The notes under the pieces are model-generated. The model searched no databases and was not told where the DNA came from. It worked only from the letters and a program-made list of their open reading frames with translations. From assembly GCA_020057015.1 (NCBI GenBank), contig JAGVGS010000170.1:1-8472 (forward strand): a DNA stretch of 8,472 nucleotides. The letters are read 5' to 3'. Shown in pieces: positions 1 to 5,818 of this stretch. The first letter of the stretch is position 1, and each line of letters begins with the position of its first letter. This DNA is from Candidatus Omnitrophota bacterium. GTDB lineage: Bacteria > Omnitrophota > Gorgyraeia > Aquiviventales > Aquiviventaceae. A program made the translations under genes and the position numbers.

Positions 1-404
1 ACCAGGCGCGCCGCCCCCTCGGTGTGCGCCTCGGCGATAAATTGCCGCGCCACCTGTTCCACCGATTGGCGCACTACTTGGGCGAGGGCACCGCGCGTGA
101 GCCGCTGCGGCCGCGCCAATTGAGCCCCCAGGCGCAACGCCGCCGGCAGGCGATCCTGGCTCGTCGGAAAATACTCACGCAGATGGCGGGCGATGTCCGC
201 GGGGCTGGTCAGGCTCGGCAGCACGTCGATGAAGCGCAGCACGCTGCCCTTGACGGCCGCATCGCCCAAGCACCAGGTGAGCACTTGAGCGGTCCAGCGG
301 TTGAGGGCCGAGAGGTGGGCGTGGTGCCGGCGCGCCGCGGCGAAGAGCTCGCGGCCGATTACTTGCGTGCGCTCCTCGAGCGCGTGCGAGTCGAGTGCTC
401 TCAT
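1..404 (-). CDS. putA: PutA, bifunctional proline dehydrogenase / P5C dehydrogenase, N-terminal part (cut by window edge)
   Basis: PutA oxidises proline to glutamate with an FAD-dependent proline dehydrogenase domain followed by an NAD-dependent pyrroline-5-carboxylate dehydrogenase domain. Only the first 134 codons are present; the reading frame stays open to position 1. The visible part matches the N-terminal lead-in of the Geobacter-like (type B) PutA enzymes: an alpha-helical start, then RFIDVLPSL at residues 57-65, a HLREYF segment at 74-79, and ARQFIAE at 119-125, just before the catalytic barrel. The catalytic residues lie outside the window, so the presence of the second domain is inferred from family resemblance. 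The start at 404 gives the expected N-terminal length. No Shine-Dalgarno sequence precedes it. It diverges from the ornithine cyclodeaminase gene across 30 bp, which fits proline being the product of that neighbour. A shorter monofunctional proline dehydrogenase cannot be excluded. Confidence 0.85.
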   Translation of the reverse strand, partial: MRALDSHALEERTQVIGRELFAAARRHHAHLSALNRWTAQVLTWCLGDAAVKGSVLRFIDVLPSLTSPADIARHLREYFPTSQDRLPAALRLGAQLARPQRLTRGALAQVVRQSVEQVARQFIAEAHTEGAARL

Positions 405-415
405 GCGGGGTGGAT

Positions 416-427
416 GTAGTATACTAC
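416..427. promoter_or_regulatory. Perfect 12-bp palindrome in divergent promoter region; candidate operator and symmetric -10 element
   Basis: GTAGTATACTAC is its own reverse complement and sits in the 30-bp gap (405-434) between the divergent starts of putA and the ornithine cyclodeaminase gene. It contains TATACT on the plus strand (420-425) and on the minus strand (423-418), each matching a sigma70 -10 box at 5 of 6 positions. Start sites about 7 nt downstream would leave leaders of only a few nucleotides, which agrees with the absence of Shine-Dalgarno sequences on both genes. I see no good -35 box on either side. Whether it is an operator, a bidirectional -10 element, or both is inference. 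Confidence 0.5.
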
Positions 428-434
428 GATTGCC

Positions 435-1649
435 ATGGCCAGTGAGATCGTCCAAGTGCAGGGCCATATCGTGGATTCGCTGATTCTGCCGAAGGTCCTC
501 GATGAGATCATGGACCATCGCGGCACCTTCGAGATCCTGGCCATCGAAATCGGCAAGCGCAAGACCGACACCTCCCGCGCGCGGCTGCGCATTCTTGCCC
601 CCTCGCCGCGCATTCTTGCCCAGATCCTCAAGCGCATCGCCCGCCTCGGGGCGCTGCCGCTGCATTTGCGCGACATCTCGCTGGTGCGCGCCCCCAAGGA
701 GGGGGTGTTTCCGCCGGATTTCTACTCCACGACCAACCTCCCCACCGAGATCCGTTTCCGCGGGCGCTGGCGCCCGGTGCAGCGCATTGAGATGGACTGC
801 GGCATCGTGGTCGAGCCCACGACGGGCCGCGCCGTCTGCACGCCCATTGCCCGTGTGCGCAAGGGCGACTGGGTGGTGTGCGGCTCCGAGGGGGTCAAAG
901 TCTCCCCGCTGGAGCGCGCCCGCGAAGCGCAGGTGTTCCAGTTCATGGGCAGCGCCGTCTCCTCTGAGAAGCCCAAGGCCCAGCTCATCAAGCGCTTAGC
1001 GCGGGAGATGCGCGCGATCAAGCGCGCGGGCCAGAAGATCCTGTTCGTGCTGGGCCCGGCGGTGATCCATACGGGCAGCGCGCCCTATGTGGAGCGCCTG
1101 ATCAAGGCCGGCTACGTGGACGTGCTGTTTGCCGGCAACGGCCTGGCCACCCATGACATCGAGTCGGCCCTCTTCGGCACCTCGCTCGGGGTGCGCCTCG
1201 ACCGCGGCGAAGCGGTGAAGGACGGCCATGACCACCACATGCGCGCCATCAACACCATCCGCTATTACGGCAGCATCCGCGAGGCCGTGCGCCGGCGGAT
1301 CCTCAAGTCCGGCATCATGCACGCCTGCGTCACGCACCAGGTGCCCTACGTCCTCACCGGCTCCATCCGCGATGATGGCCCGCTGCCCGATGTGCTCCCC
1401 CATGTCGTGGAGGCCCAGGAGGCCATGCGGCGGCATATCCCCGGGGTCGGGATGGCGCTCATGGTCGCCTCGACCCTGCATTCCATTGCGACCGGCAATC
1501 TGCTGCCGGCCACGGTGAAGACGGTCTGCGTCGACATCAACCCCGCCGTCGTGACCAAGCTCTCCGACCGCGGCACGTTCCAGGGCATCGGCATCGTGTC
1601 GGATACCGAATCGTTCCTCCGCGAGCTGATACGCGCCCTGCGGGTCTAA
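435..1649 (+). CDS. Ornithine cyclodeaminase, TIGR00300 / LOR-SDH domain family (NAD-dependent)
   Basis: The 404-residue protein resembles the TIGR00300 family (LOR/SDH bifunctional enzyme conserved region), which includes the archaeal-type ornithine cyclodeaminase and the C-terminal half of cyanobacterial AgrE/ArgZ. That enzyme converts L-ornithine to L-proline and ammonia using bound NAD. The N-terminal LOR/SDH domain spans about residues 1-100 and runs into FYSTTNLPTEIR at 97-108. The C-terminal NAD-binding part shows AGNGLATHDIE at 233-243, a GHDHHM cluster at 264-269, and VDINPAVVTKLSDRGT at 366-381. Length is normal for the stand-alone family. This is not the mu-crystallin-type cyclodeaminase. 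The ATG at 435 is chosen because the MxxEIVxVxGHIxDSLILPKVLD opening fits the family; no Shine-Dalgarno is visible. The arginine dihydrolase-like gene follows after 8 bp, which supports an arginine-to-proline role. A lysine-oxoglutarate-reductase-related function is possible but less likely here. Confidence 0.85.
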   Translation: MASEIVQVQGHIVDSLILPKVLDEIMDHRGTFEILAIEIGKRKTDTSRARLRILAPSPRILAQILKRIARLGALPLHLRDISLVRAPKEGVFPPDFYSTTNLPTEIRFRGRWRPVQRIEMDCGIVVEPTTGRAVCTPIARVRKGDWVVCGSEGVKVSPLERAREAQVFQFMGSAVSSEKPKAQLIKRLAREMRAIKRAGQKILFVLGPAVIHTGSAPYVERLIKAGYVDVLFAGNGLATHDIESALFGTSLGVRLDRGEAVKDGHDHHMRAINTIRYYGSIREAVRRRILKSGIMHACVTHQVPYVLTGSIRDDGPLPDVLPHVVEAQEAMRRHIPGVGMALMVASTLHSIATGNLLPATVKTVCVDINPAVVTKLSDRGTFQGIGIVSDTESFLRELIRALRV

Positions 1650-1657
1650 CGCCGGCC

Positions 1658-2485
1658 ATGCCCCGCTCGGCTTCTGCCGCACCCATCTTGCTGATGTGCC
1701 CGCCCACGTACTACGCCATCAGCTATGAGATCAATCCCTGGATGAGCCTCAAGCGCCCGGTCCACGTGCAGCGCGCGCGGCTGCAATGGGAAGCGTTGTA
1801 CCGCCTGCTCACGCAGCGGCTGCGCGCGAAGGTGCAGCTCTTGGCCCCTCACCCCGAGGTGCCGGACCTGACGTTCACCGCCAACGCAGGCTTGGTCTGC
1901 GGCCGCACATTTATCGCCAGCCATTTCCGCTATCCCGAGCGCCAGGGCGAAGAGCCCATCGTCGGCCGCTGGGCGCGGCTGGCCGGTTACCGAGTGGCGC
2001 GCCTGGAGCCGCGCTTTCACTTCGAAGGCGAAGGCGACGCGCTGTGGGTGGGCTCGACGCTGCTGGTGGGTTTTCGCTTTCGCTCAGACGCGGCCGCGCA
2101 TGAACCCTTAAGCCGCCTGGTGCGCGCCGAAGTGCTGGCCCTGGAGCTGGCGGATAAACGTTTCTATCACTTGGACACGTGCTTCAGCCCGCTGTCGGCG
2201 CACACCGCGCTCTGGTACCCGCCGGCCTTCGACCGCTACGGCCAGCGCGTGCTGCAGCGCTTAATCCCTGATTTGATTGCCGTTTCTGAGCGCGATGCGC
2301 TTCGCTTTGCGTGCAACGCCATCGTGCTGGGCCGCCACGTCATCCTCCAAACCGGCTGCTCAGAGCGCCTGCGCCGGCAGCTGCAGCAGCGCCGCTTCAG
2401 TCCGCACCCTGTGGAGCTCTCGGAGTTCCACAAAGCCGGCGGGTCGGCCAAGTGCCTGGTCTTGCATCTCTCCTCCCATGCCTGA
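1658..2485 (+). CDS. Arginine dihydrolase-like guanidino-group hydrolase (ArgZ/AgrE N-terminal module, amidinotransferase superfamily)
   Basis: The 275-residue protein belongs to the guanidino-group-modifying (pentein fold) superfamily and most resembles the N-terminal half of AgrE/ArgZ, which hydrolyses arginine to ornithine, CO2 and two ammonia without a citrulline product. Visible motifs are LMCPP at 12-16, INPWM at 25-29, PDLTFTANAGLV at 69-80, FEGEGDAL at 122-129, RFYHLDTCFSPL at 168-179 and KAGGSAKC at 259-266. His171 and Cys266 are the expected catalytic pair. Asn76 in FTAN sits where ArgZ has the asparagine reported to distinguish dihydrolase from deiminase chemistry; that alignment is from memory. 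The start at 1658 is needed because the next Met (residue 13) lies inside the conserved LMCPP segment. The gene lies 8 bp after the cyclodeaminase gene and overlaps the next gene by 8 bp. A dimethylarginine or arginine deiminase activity remains possible. Confidence 0.8.
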   Translation: MPRSASAAPILLMCPPTYYAISYEINPWMSLKRPVHVQRARLQWEALYRLLTQRLRAKVQLLAPHPEVPDLTFTANAGLVCGRTFIASHFRYPERQGEEPIVGRWARLAGYRVARLEPRFHFEGEGDALWVGSTLLVGFRFRSDAAAHEPLSRLVRAEVLALELADKRFYHLDTCFSPLSAHTALWYPPAFDRYGQRVLQRLIPDLIAVSERDALRFACNAIVLGRHVILQTGCSERLRRQLQQRRFSPHPVELSEFHKAGGSAKCLVLHLSSHA

Positions 2486-3734
2486 AGTGCCCTTGACCTT
2501 GATGTGGCGCCTGGCAGTCGCGGCCCTGGGAGGTTTGGCGGTGGGCATCGAGCGCGAGTGGTCGGTCAAGCGCGGCCGCCATGTGCCGCACTTCGCCGGC
2601 ACGCGCACGTTCTTGCTGCTGGGCCTGTTGGGGGCCTTGGGGGCGCATTTCATCACCACCGGCTTGGCCGCGGCCGGGGCGAGTCTTATTATCGCGGCCG
2701 CTTTGCTCGTGGTGGTGGCTTATGCGATCACCTCAAAGAAGGAAGATGTGGGAGGCACCACTGAGGTCGCAGCGCTCATCGTGCTGGCCGCCGGGGCGGT
2801 AGCCGGCACCGGGCAGCTGACGCTGGCCAGCGCGCTCTTCGCGCTCACCACGCTCGTGCTCGTCGAGAAGAGCCGCTTTCACACCTTTGTCGCACGTATC
2901 CGCTCGTATGAGTTAATGGCCGCGGTGCGCTTTGGCGTGCTGGCCCTGGTCGTCTTCCCGCTATTGCCTCCCGGGCCCATCGGCCCGCCGCCTGGCTTGC
3001 ACCCGCAAGAGCTCTGGGCGCTGGTACTGCTGTTTTCGGGCCTGAGCTTCCTGAGCTACTTGGTCCTGCGGATGATCGGGCTGCAGCGCGGCTATGGCGT
3101 GGCCGGGTTGCTGGGCGGATTGATGTCCTCGACGGCCGTAACGCTGCATTTTTCCCGCGATAGCCGACAGCAGCCGGCCCTGGGCCCGCTGCTCGCCACG
3201 GGGGTGATTGCCGCGTGCACCACGCTGCCGGCACGGGTGGTGCTCCTAACCGCCGCCCTCAACCCGCACCTAGCGTTGTACGCGCTGCCTTACCTCGTCC
3301 CGCCGTGCCTGGGCGGACTGCTGGTGATCGGCCTGGCCCTGTGCCGCCGCTCGCGCACCTCGCCCAGGGCCAACTTGCCCCGCAACCCGTTACGCCTGGC
3401 CGCCGCGATGACTATGGCCGGGGCTTTTCAGCTGGTGTTGTGGCTGACAGGATGGCTGACGCAGCAACTCGGCACCTCAGGGCTGCTGGTCTCCGCAGGG
3501 CTGGCCGGGCTGACCGATGTCGATGCCGTCATCTATTCGATGTACAAGCTCGGCACCGCGGATGCGCTGGTCGCCACGGCGGCCAAGGCGTTGGCCGTTG
3601 CGGTGTTGGCTAATACGCTCTTTAAGGCGGGCTTGGCACTAGTGGTGGGCCGCGGCGTCTATCGCGCCGCAGTCATCGGGGGCTTTGCGGTCCTCATTCT
3701 CAGCAGCCTGGCTCCCCTGCTGCTCTTGCCTTAG
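2478..3734 (+). CDS. MgtC/SapB and DUF4010 family multi-pass membrane protein
   Basis: The 418-residue product is highly hydrophobic with roughly a dozen predicted membrane segments. The N-terminal part (about 10-135) resembles MgtC/SapB, with the GGLAVGIERE signature at 18-27 and GTRTF at 41-45. The C-terminal part resembles DUF4010, with GLLGGLMSSTAVT at 210-222 and GLTDVDAV at 344-351. It probably acts in the inner membrane. MgtC proteins are linked to magnesium limitation and membrane homeostasis, but the function of the MgtC-DUF4010 fusion is not established and no substrate can be read from the sequence. The ATG at 2478 overlaps the stop of the arginine dihydrolase-like gene by 8 bp, suggesting translational coupling. 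An alternative ATG at 2502 would leave a 16-bp gap. The open frame extends further upstream, but that part lies inside the preceding gene. Its place in the operon hints at ion, ammonium or amino-acid handling, which is inference. Confidence 0.8.
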   Translation: MPEVPLTLMWRLAVAALGGLAVGIEREWSVKRGRHVPHFAGTRTFLLLGLLGALGAHFITTGLAAAGASLIIAAALLVVVAYAITSKKEDVGGTTEVAALIVLAAGAVAGTGQLTLASALFALTTLVLVEKSRFHTFVARIRSYELMAAVRFGVLALVVFPLLPPGPIGPPPGLHPQELWALVLLFSGLSFLSYLVLRMIGLQRGYGVAGLLGGLMSSTAVTLHFSRDSRQQPALGPLLATGVIAACTTLPARVVLLTAALNPHLALYALPYLVPPCLGGLLVIGLALCRRSRTSPRANLPRNPLRLAAAMTMAGAFQLVLWLTGWLTQQLGTSGLLVSAGLAGLTDVDAVIYSMYKLGTADALVATAAKALAVAVLANTLFKAGLALVVGRGVYRAAVIGGFAVLILSSLAPLLLLP

Positions 3735-3746
3735 TCCCTCCGGTGC

Positions 3747-4328
3747 TTAGCCGAAGTAGGCCGGCGCGCGGCCAGGCTTCCACTTGATGTTGCAGCCGAT
3801 GCTGGGCTTCTGAAGCGCGGCCACCGGCTGGCCGGCCAAGACCGCCTCCAGCGCCGCACGCAAGTCGCAGCCATTGAGCGGCTTGCCATTGCCCGGGCGG
3901 CTGTCATCCAGCTGCCCGCGATAGACGAGCGTGCGGTCGGGCCCAAAGAGGAAGAAATCCGGCGTGCAAGCCGCCGTATAGGCCTTGGCGGTCTCTTGGC
4001 TCTCGTCGTAGCATAAGGGGAACGTGAGTTTAAGCTCTTGCGCCATCTGCTTGAGCTGCGCCGGCGCGTCGTCGGGGTGGCTGCGCACATCATTCGCGCT
4101 GATGGCCACGATCCCTAAGTTCTTCTTCGCGTAGTCCTGCCCCAGGCGCGCCAGCTCATCCTTCACATGCACGACATAGGGGCAGTGCCGGCAGATGAAC
4201 ATGACCAGCAGGGCTTGTTGGTCGGCAAACGTCGCCAGGGAGATCTTCCGTCCCGAGACCACGTCCGGCAGCGAAAAATCAGGCGCGGCGGTGCTGAGGG
4301 CGAGCATCGTCGAGGGAGTCAGGGCCAT
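3747..4328 (-). CDS. Thioredoxin-fold protein, AhpC/TSA-like redoxin
   Basis: The 193-residue product is a cytoplasmic-looking redoxin with no evident signal peptide. It shows the family opening APDFSLPDV at 15-23, then a thioredoxin-like active site CRHCPYV at 46-52 (Cys46 and Cys49), and a ThrPro pair at 122-123 in the cis-proline position, preceded by Cys121. The C-terminal IGCNIKWKPG segment (177-186) is typical of this thioredoxin/AhpC-TSA subgroup. Further cysteines at 106, 154 and 179 could take part in redox chemistry. It probably reduces peroxides or disulfides; the substrate is unknown. The ATG at 4328 has a strong Shine-Dalgarno, AAGGAG, 6 nt upstream. The gene lies 31 bp after the pterin dehydratase gene and converges with the DUF4010 gene across only 12 bp, with no clear terminator between them. 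Confidence 0.85.
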   Translation of the reverse strand: MALTPSTMLALSTAAPDFSLPDVVSGRKISLATFADQQALLVMFICRHCPYVVHVKDELARLGQDYAKKNLGIVAISANDVRSHPDDAPAQLKQMAQELKLTFPLCYDESQETAKAYTAACTPDFFLFGPDRTLVYRGQLDDSRPGNGKPLNGCDLRAALEAVLAGQPVAALQKPSIGCNIKWKPGRAPAYFG

Positions 4329-4334
4329 GCGGAG

Positions 4335-4340
4335 CTCCTT
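4335..4340 (-). promoter_or_regulatory. Shine-Dalgarno of the redoxin gene
   Basis: AAGGAG on the minus strand with a 6-nt spacer to the ATG at 4328. It fixes the start of the redoxin gene and shows that this organism uses anti-SD recognition for at least some genes, in contrast to the SD-less divergent pair at 404/435. Confidence 0.8.
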
Positions 4341-4359
4341 GAGGCGTGCAGCAAGCGCG

Positions 4360-4707
4360 CTAGCGCCGCGCGGTCAGGACGTGGTTGATCTTCGCCGCGA
4401 GGATGAAGTCGTTCTCAGAGAGCCCGCCGATCGCGTGCGTGGAGAGTTCGATCGCCAGCTGCTTATAGCCGGTCAGATGCAGATCCGGATGATGGTCTTC
4501 AGCTTCGGCAATGGGGGCAATCTGCTGGATCAACGCGATCGCATCGAGAAAATTGCGGCAGGTCACGGCGCGGCGCAGCGTCTTCGCATCGGCTAGCGCC
4601 CAGCCCGGCACATCGCGCAGCAACGCGGTGGCCGCACTCAGCGGCAGGGGGCTGAGGCCGCCCTCGCACGGCCGGCATTTGCGCGACCCTAAGGACGGCT
4701 CGCCCAT
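4360..4707 (-). CDS. Pterin-4a-carbinolamine dehydratase (PCD/DCoH family)
   Basis: The enzyme dehydrates 4a-hydroxytetrahydropterin, recycling the pterin cofactor of aromatic amino-acid hydroxylases. The 115-residue product has the family core: EAEDHHPDLHLTGY at 68-81, carrying the active-site histidines His72, His73 and His77, then a THAIGGLSENDFILAAKI segment ending near the C-terminus. The N-terminal CRPCEGG at 11-17 is common in bacterial members. Length is normal. The gene starts 4 bp after the greA stop, so the two are probably cotranscribed. No phenylalanine hydroxylase is in the window, so the pterin partner, if any, lies elsewhere. Stand-alone members can have other roles, including in molybdopterin-linked metabolism. 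Family assignment is firm; the physiological partner is unknown. Confidence 0.9.
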   Translation of the reverse strand: MGEPSLGSRKCRPCEGGLSPLPLSAATALLRDVPGWALADAKTLRRAVTCRNFLDAIALIQQIAPIAEAEDHHPDLHLTGYKQLAIELSTHAIGGLSENDFILAAKINHVLTARR

Positions 4708-4711
4708 GGCC

Positions 4712-5182
4712 TCAGGGCCGCTCGATTTTCACGATCAGGTACGGCACCGTGGCCTTAGGCAACTTCAACAAAAACCGCTCGCCGACCTTCTTGCCCAGCA
4801 GGTTCTTACCCAGCGGAGAGGCCATCGAGAGTTTGCCGTTCGGGGGGTCGGCTTCTTCCGGACCCACGAGCAGGTAGGCAAACTGCTCCTTGGTCTGCTC
4901 GTCCTTCAGCGTGACTTGCGTGCCCACGCGCGCTTCCCCGCGCTTGATGTCCAGGTCATCGATGATGCGCACGTGCGTCAGCTTCGCATCCAGATCGCCC
5001 AGGCGCCGGGCGACATGCTGTAGCCGCTCGCGGGCCGCGTGGTACTCGCCGTTTTCGCGCAAATCGCCCATGGCCGCGGCGCGAGAAACCTCCTCGGTCA
5101 GCTCGCGCTTTTGCTGGATCAGCGACTTGTGCTCAGCCTGCAGCTTGCCGAGGCCTTCCTTGGTAAGGTACGTATCGCTCAT
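4712..5182 (-). CDS. greA: Transcription elongation factor GreA
   Basis: GreA binds the RNA polymerase secondary channel and stimulates transcript cleavage by backtracked polymerase. The 156-residue product has the usual length (about 158). It shows an N-terminal coiled coil (about 5-75) with the tip motif GDLRENGEY at 39-47, where Asp40 and Glu43 are the metal-positioning acidic residues. A C-terminal FKBP-like domain carries the ISxxSPLG-like SMASPLGKNLLGKKVGE at 119-135. The start at 5182 (MSDTYLTKEG) matches the family. The frame is open further upstream to 5395, but that stretch is antisense-type coding noise over the neighbouring gene. No clear Shine-Dalgarno precedes the ATG. Two inverted repeats lie just upstream and may terminate the previous transcript or control greA. 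It leads a likely operon with the pterin dehydratase and perhaps the redoxin. Confidence 0.95.
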   Translation of the reverse strand: MSDTYLTKEGLGKLQAEHKSLIQQKRELTEEVSRAAAMGDLRENGEYHAARERLQHVARRLGDLDAKLTHVRIIDDLDIKRGEARVGTQVTLKDEQTKEQFAYLLVGPEEADPPNGKLSMASPLGKNLLGKKVGERFLLKLPKATVPYLIVKIERP

Positions 5183-5196
5183 GGGCAGAGAACCAC

Positions 5197-5228
5197 AAGG
5201 CTCCGGGTGCAGGCGCACCGGGAGCCTT
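5197..5228 (-). terminator. Strong stem-loop between the TIGR04073-family gene and greA (terminator-like, weak U-tract)
   Basis: Arms 5197-5210 and 5215-5228 pair as 8 bp, one G-G mismatch, then 5 bp, closing on a 4-nt AGGC loop. On the minus strand the hairpin is followed by a moderately T-rich stretch (TTGTGGTTCTCT) rather than a clean T-run. It could end the transcript of the upstream gene or act as a leader element for greA, whose start is 14 nt further on. The structure is seen directly; termination activity is inferred. Confidence 0.55.
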
Positions 5229-5231
5229 GGA

Positions 5232-5247
5232 TTGTTCGCGCGAACAA
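5232..5247. repeat. Perfect 16-bp palindrome downstream of the TIGR04073-family gene
   Basis: TTGTTCGCGCGAACAA is identical to its reverse complement. It starts 2 bp beyond the stop codon of the upstream minus-strand gene and lies 3 bp from the next stem-loop. It can fold as a 6-bp stem with a GCGC loop, or serve as a dimeric protein-binding site. Function is unknown. Confidence 0.6.
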
Positions 5248-5249
5248 GC

Positions 5250-5756
5250 TTACTTCGTCCACTTCTTCTTCGATTCCTCCATCGCCGGGGCCTGAGCCGC
5301 GCCCGGTTCGGTGGTGGGCACTTCCCAGCTGCTGGCCGGCAGCGTCTCGCTGCCTGCGGTGGTCCAGGTGGCTGGCTGGGCCGCCGTGCGCCCATCCGTG
5401 ACGATGCAGTTCTCGTACGAGGTGGACACCGGGAAACCGTTGAAGCCCGGCACCCAGAACGTGATGAGATCGATGGCGCCTGACCCTAAGCGCAGCACCC
5501 CGCAGCCCAGCCCTTTGCCGACGCCCGTGAGCGTCCCCACCAGCGGCGGGCCGGCTTTCGTTTCATTGACGATGTTCACGACTGGATCCACAAAGCAGGT
5601 AACCACGTTCAGCGCACCCCGGCCGATCATCCCGCCGGCTTTGCGGCCGTATTGCTCCGACTCCGCCGCATCATGAATCCCTAACCGCGCGGCCCACGCC
5701 GGTTGTGCCACAACCAGACACGCGACAAGCCCAAGTACAATCCGTTGGTGCGTCAT
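5250..5756 (-). CDS. Secreted TIGR04073-family (exosortase system-associated) protein
   Basis: The 168-residue product has a signal peptide (about 1-22, hydrophobic core then AWA before Ala23), so it should be exported. The mature part carries a segment rich in Gly and Val, including KAGGMIGRGALNVVTCFVDP at 39-58 and GTLTGVGKGLGCGVLRLGSG at 74-93, then IDLITFWVPG at 95-104. This matches the small TIGR04073 family found in some exosortase-containing bacteria; its molecular function is unknown. The tail from about 121 is Pro/Thr/Ala/Glu-rich, low in complexity, and ends in a lysine cluster (KKKWTK). Cysteines at 54, 85 and 117 may form disulfides. No PEP-CTERM motif is visible in this protein. 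A strong Shine-Dalgarno and a sigma70-like promoter precede it, so it is probably transcribed separately from the oxidase-assembly genes. Confidence 0.75.
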   Translation of the reverse strand: MTHQRIVLGLVACLVVAQPAWAARLGIHDAAESEQYGRKAGGMIGRGALNVVTCFVDPVVNIVNETKAGPPLVGTLTGVGKGLGCGVLRLGSGAIDLITFWVPGFNGFPVSTSYENCIVTDGRTAAQPATWTTAGSETLPASSWEVPTTEPGAAQAPAMEESKKKWTK

Positions 5757-5761
5757 GAATG

Positions 5762-5767
5762 CCTCCT
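5762..5767 (-). promoter_or_regulatory. Shine-Dalgarno of the TIGR04073-family gene
   Basis: AGGAGG on the minus strand with a 5-nt spacer to the ATG at 5756. It is a full-strength site and supports this start and good translation. Confidence 0.85.
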
Positions 5768-5789
5768 GGTGTGCGATTGAGAGGTTTTC

Positions 5790-5818
5790 AGTCTAGCCCG
5801 AAAGGGTATCCCTGTCAA
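5790..5818 (-). promoter_or_regulatory. Sigma70-like promoter for the TIGR04073-family gene
   Basis: On the minus strand a perfect -35 box TTGACA (5818-5813) is separated by exactly 17 bp from TAGACT (5795-5790), a 4-of-6 match to the -10 consensus. The predicted start near 5783 leaves a leader of about 27 nt with the Shine-Dalgarno in place. The promoter lies inside the 3' end of the preceding gene: the TAG stop of that gene is the first half of the -10 box. The spacer contains AGGGATACCCT, with arms AGGG and CCCT, a possible regulator site. Confidence 0.65.

Noticed and set aside
24..419. Plus-strand open frame of 131 codons opposite putA
   Set aside because: The minus strand carries conserved PutA motifs; the plus frame shows no family resemblance and would overlap the divergent promoter.
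587..621. In-frame direct repeat of GCGCATTCTTGCCC (587-600 and 608-621), encoding RILA twice
   Set aside because: Only two copies, in a region where the protein aligns normally with its family by eye; most likely coincidence from similar codons.
996..1682. Long minus-strand open frame (228 codons) opposite the cyclodeaminase gene
   Set aside because: It is the shadow of a GC-rich coding region. Its composition is Gly/Ala/Arg/His/Asp-rich with no recognisable domain, while the opposite strand encodes a clear family.
2277..2477. N-terminal extension of the DUF4010 protein
   Set aside because: It lies entirely inside the dihydrolase gene, which carries the catalytic Cys there; MgtC-type proteins begin about 10 residues before the first membrane helix.
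3735..3773. Terminator between the convergent DUF4010 and redoxin genes, including a GGCCG/CGGCC hairpin at 3759-3773
   Set aside because: The gap is 12 bp and the hairpin lies in coding sequence, without a T-run on either strand.
5232..5247. The 16-bp palindrome as a LexA/SOS box
   Set aside because: The half-sites are arranged GTTC-N4-GAAC, the reverse of the Gram-positive GAAC-N4-GTTC box, and the position is 3' of a gene and not over a promoter I can see.
5183..5395. 71-codon N-terminal extension of greA
   Set aside because: GreA is normally about 158 residues and starts at the equivalent of MSDTYL; the extension is low-complexity Arg/Pro sequence crossing hairpins and the neighbouring gene.
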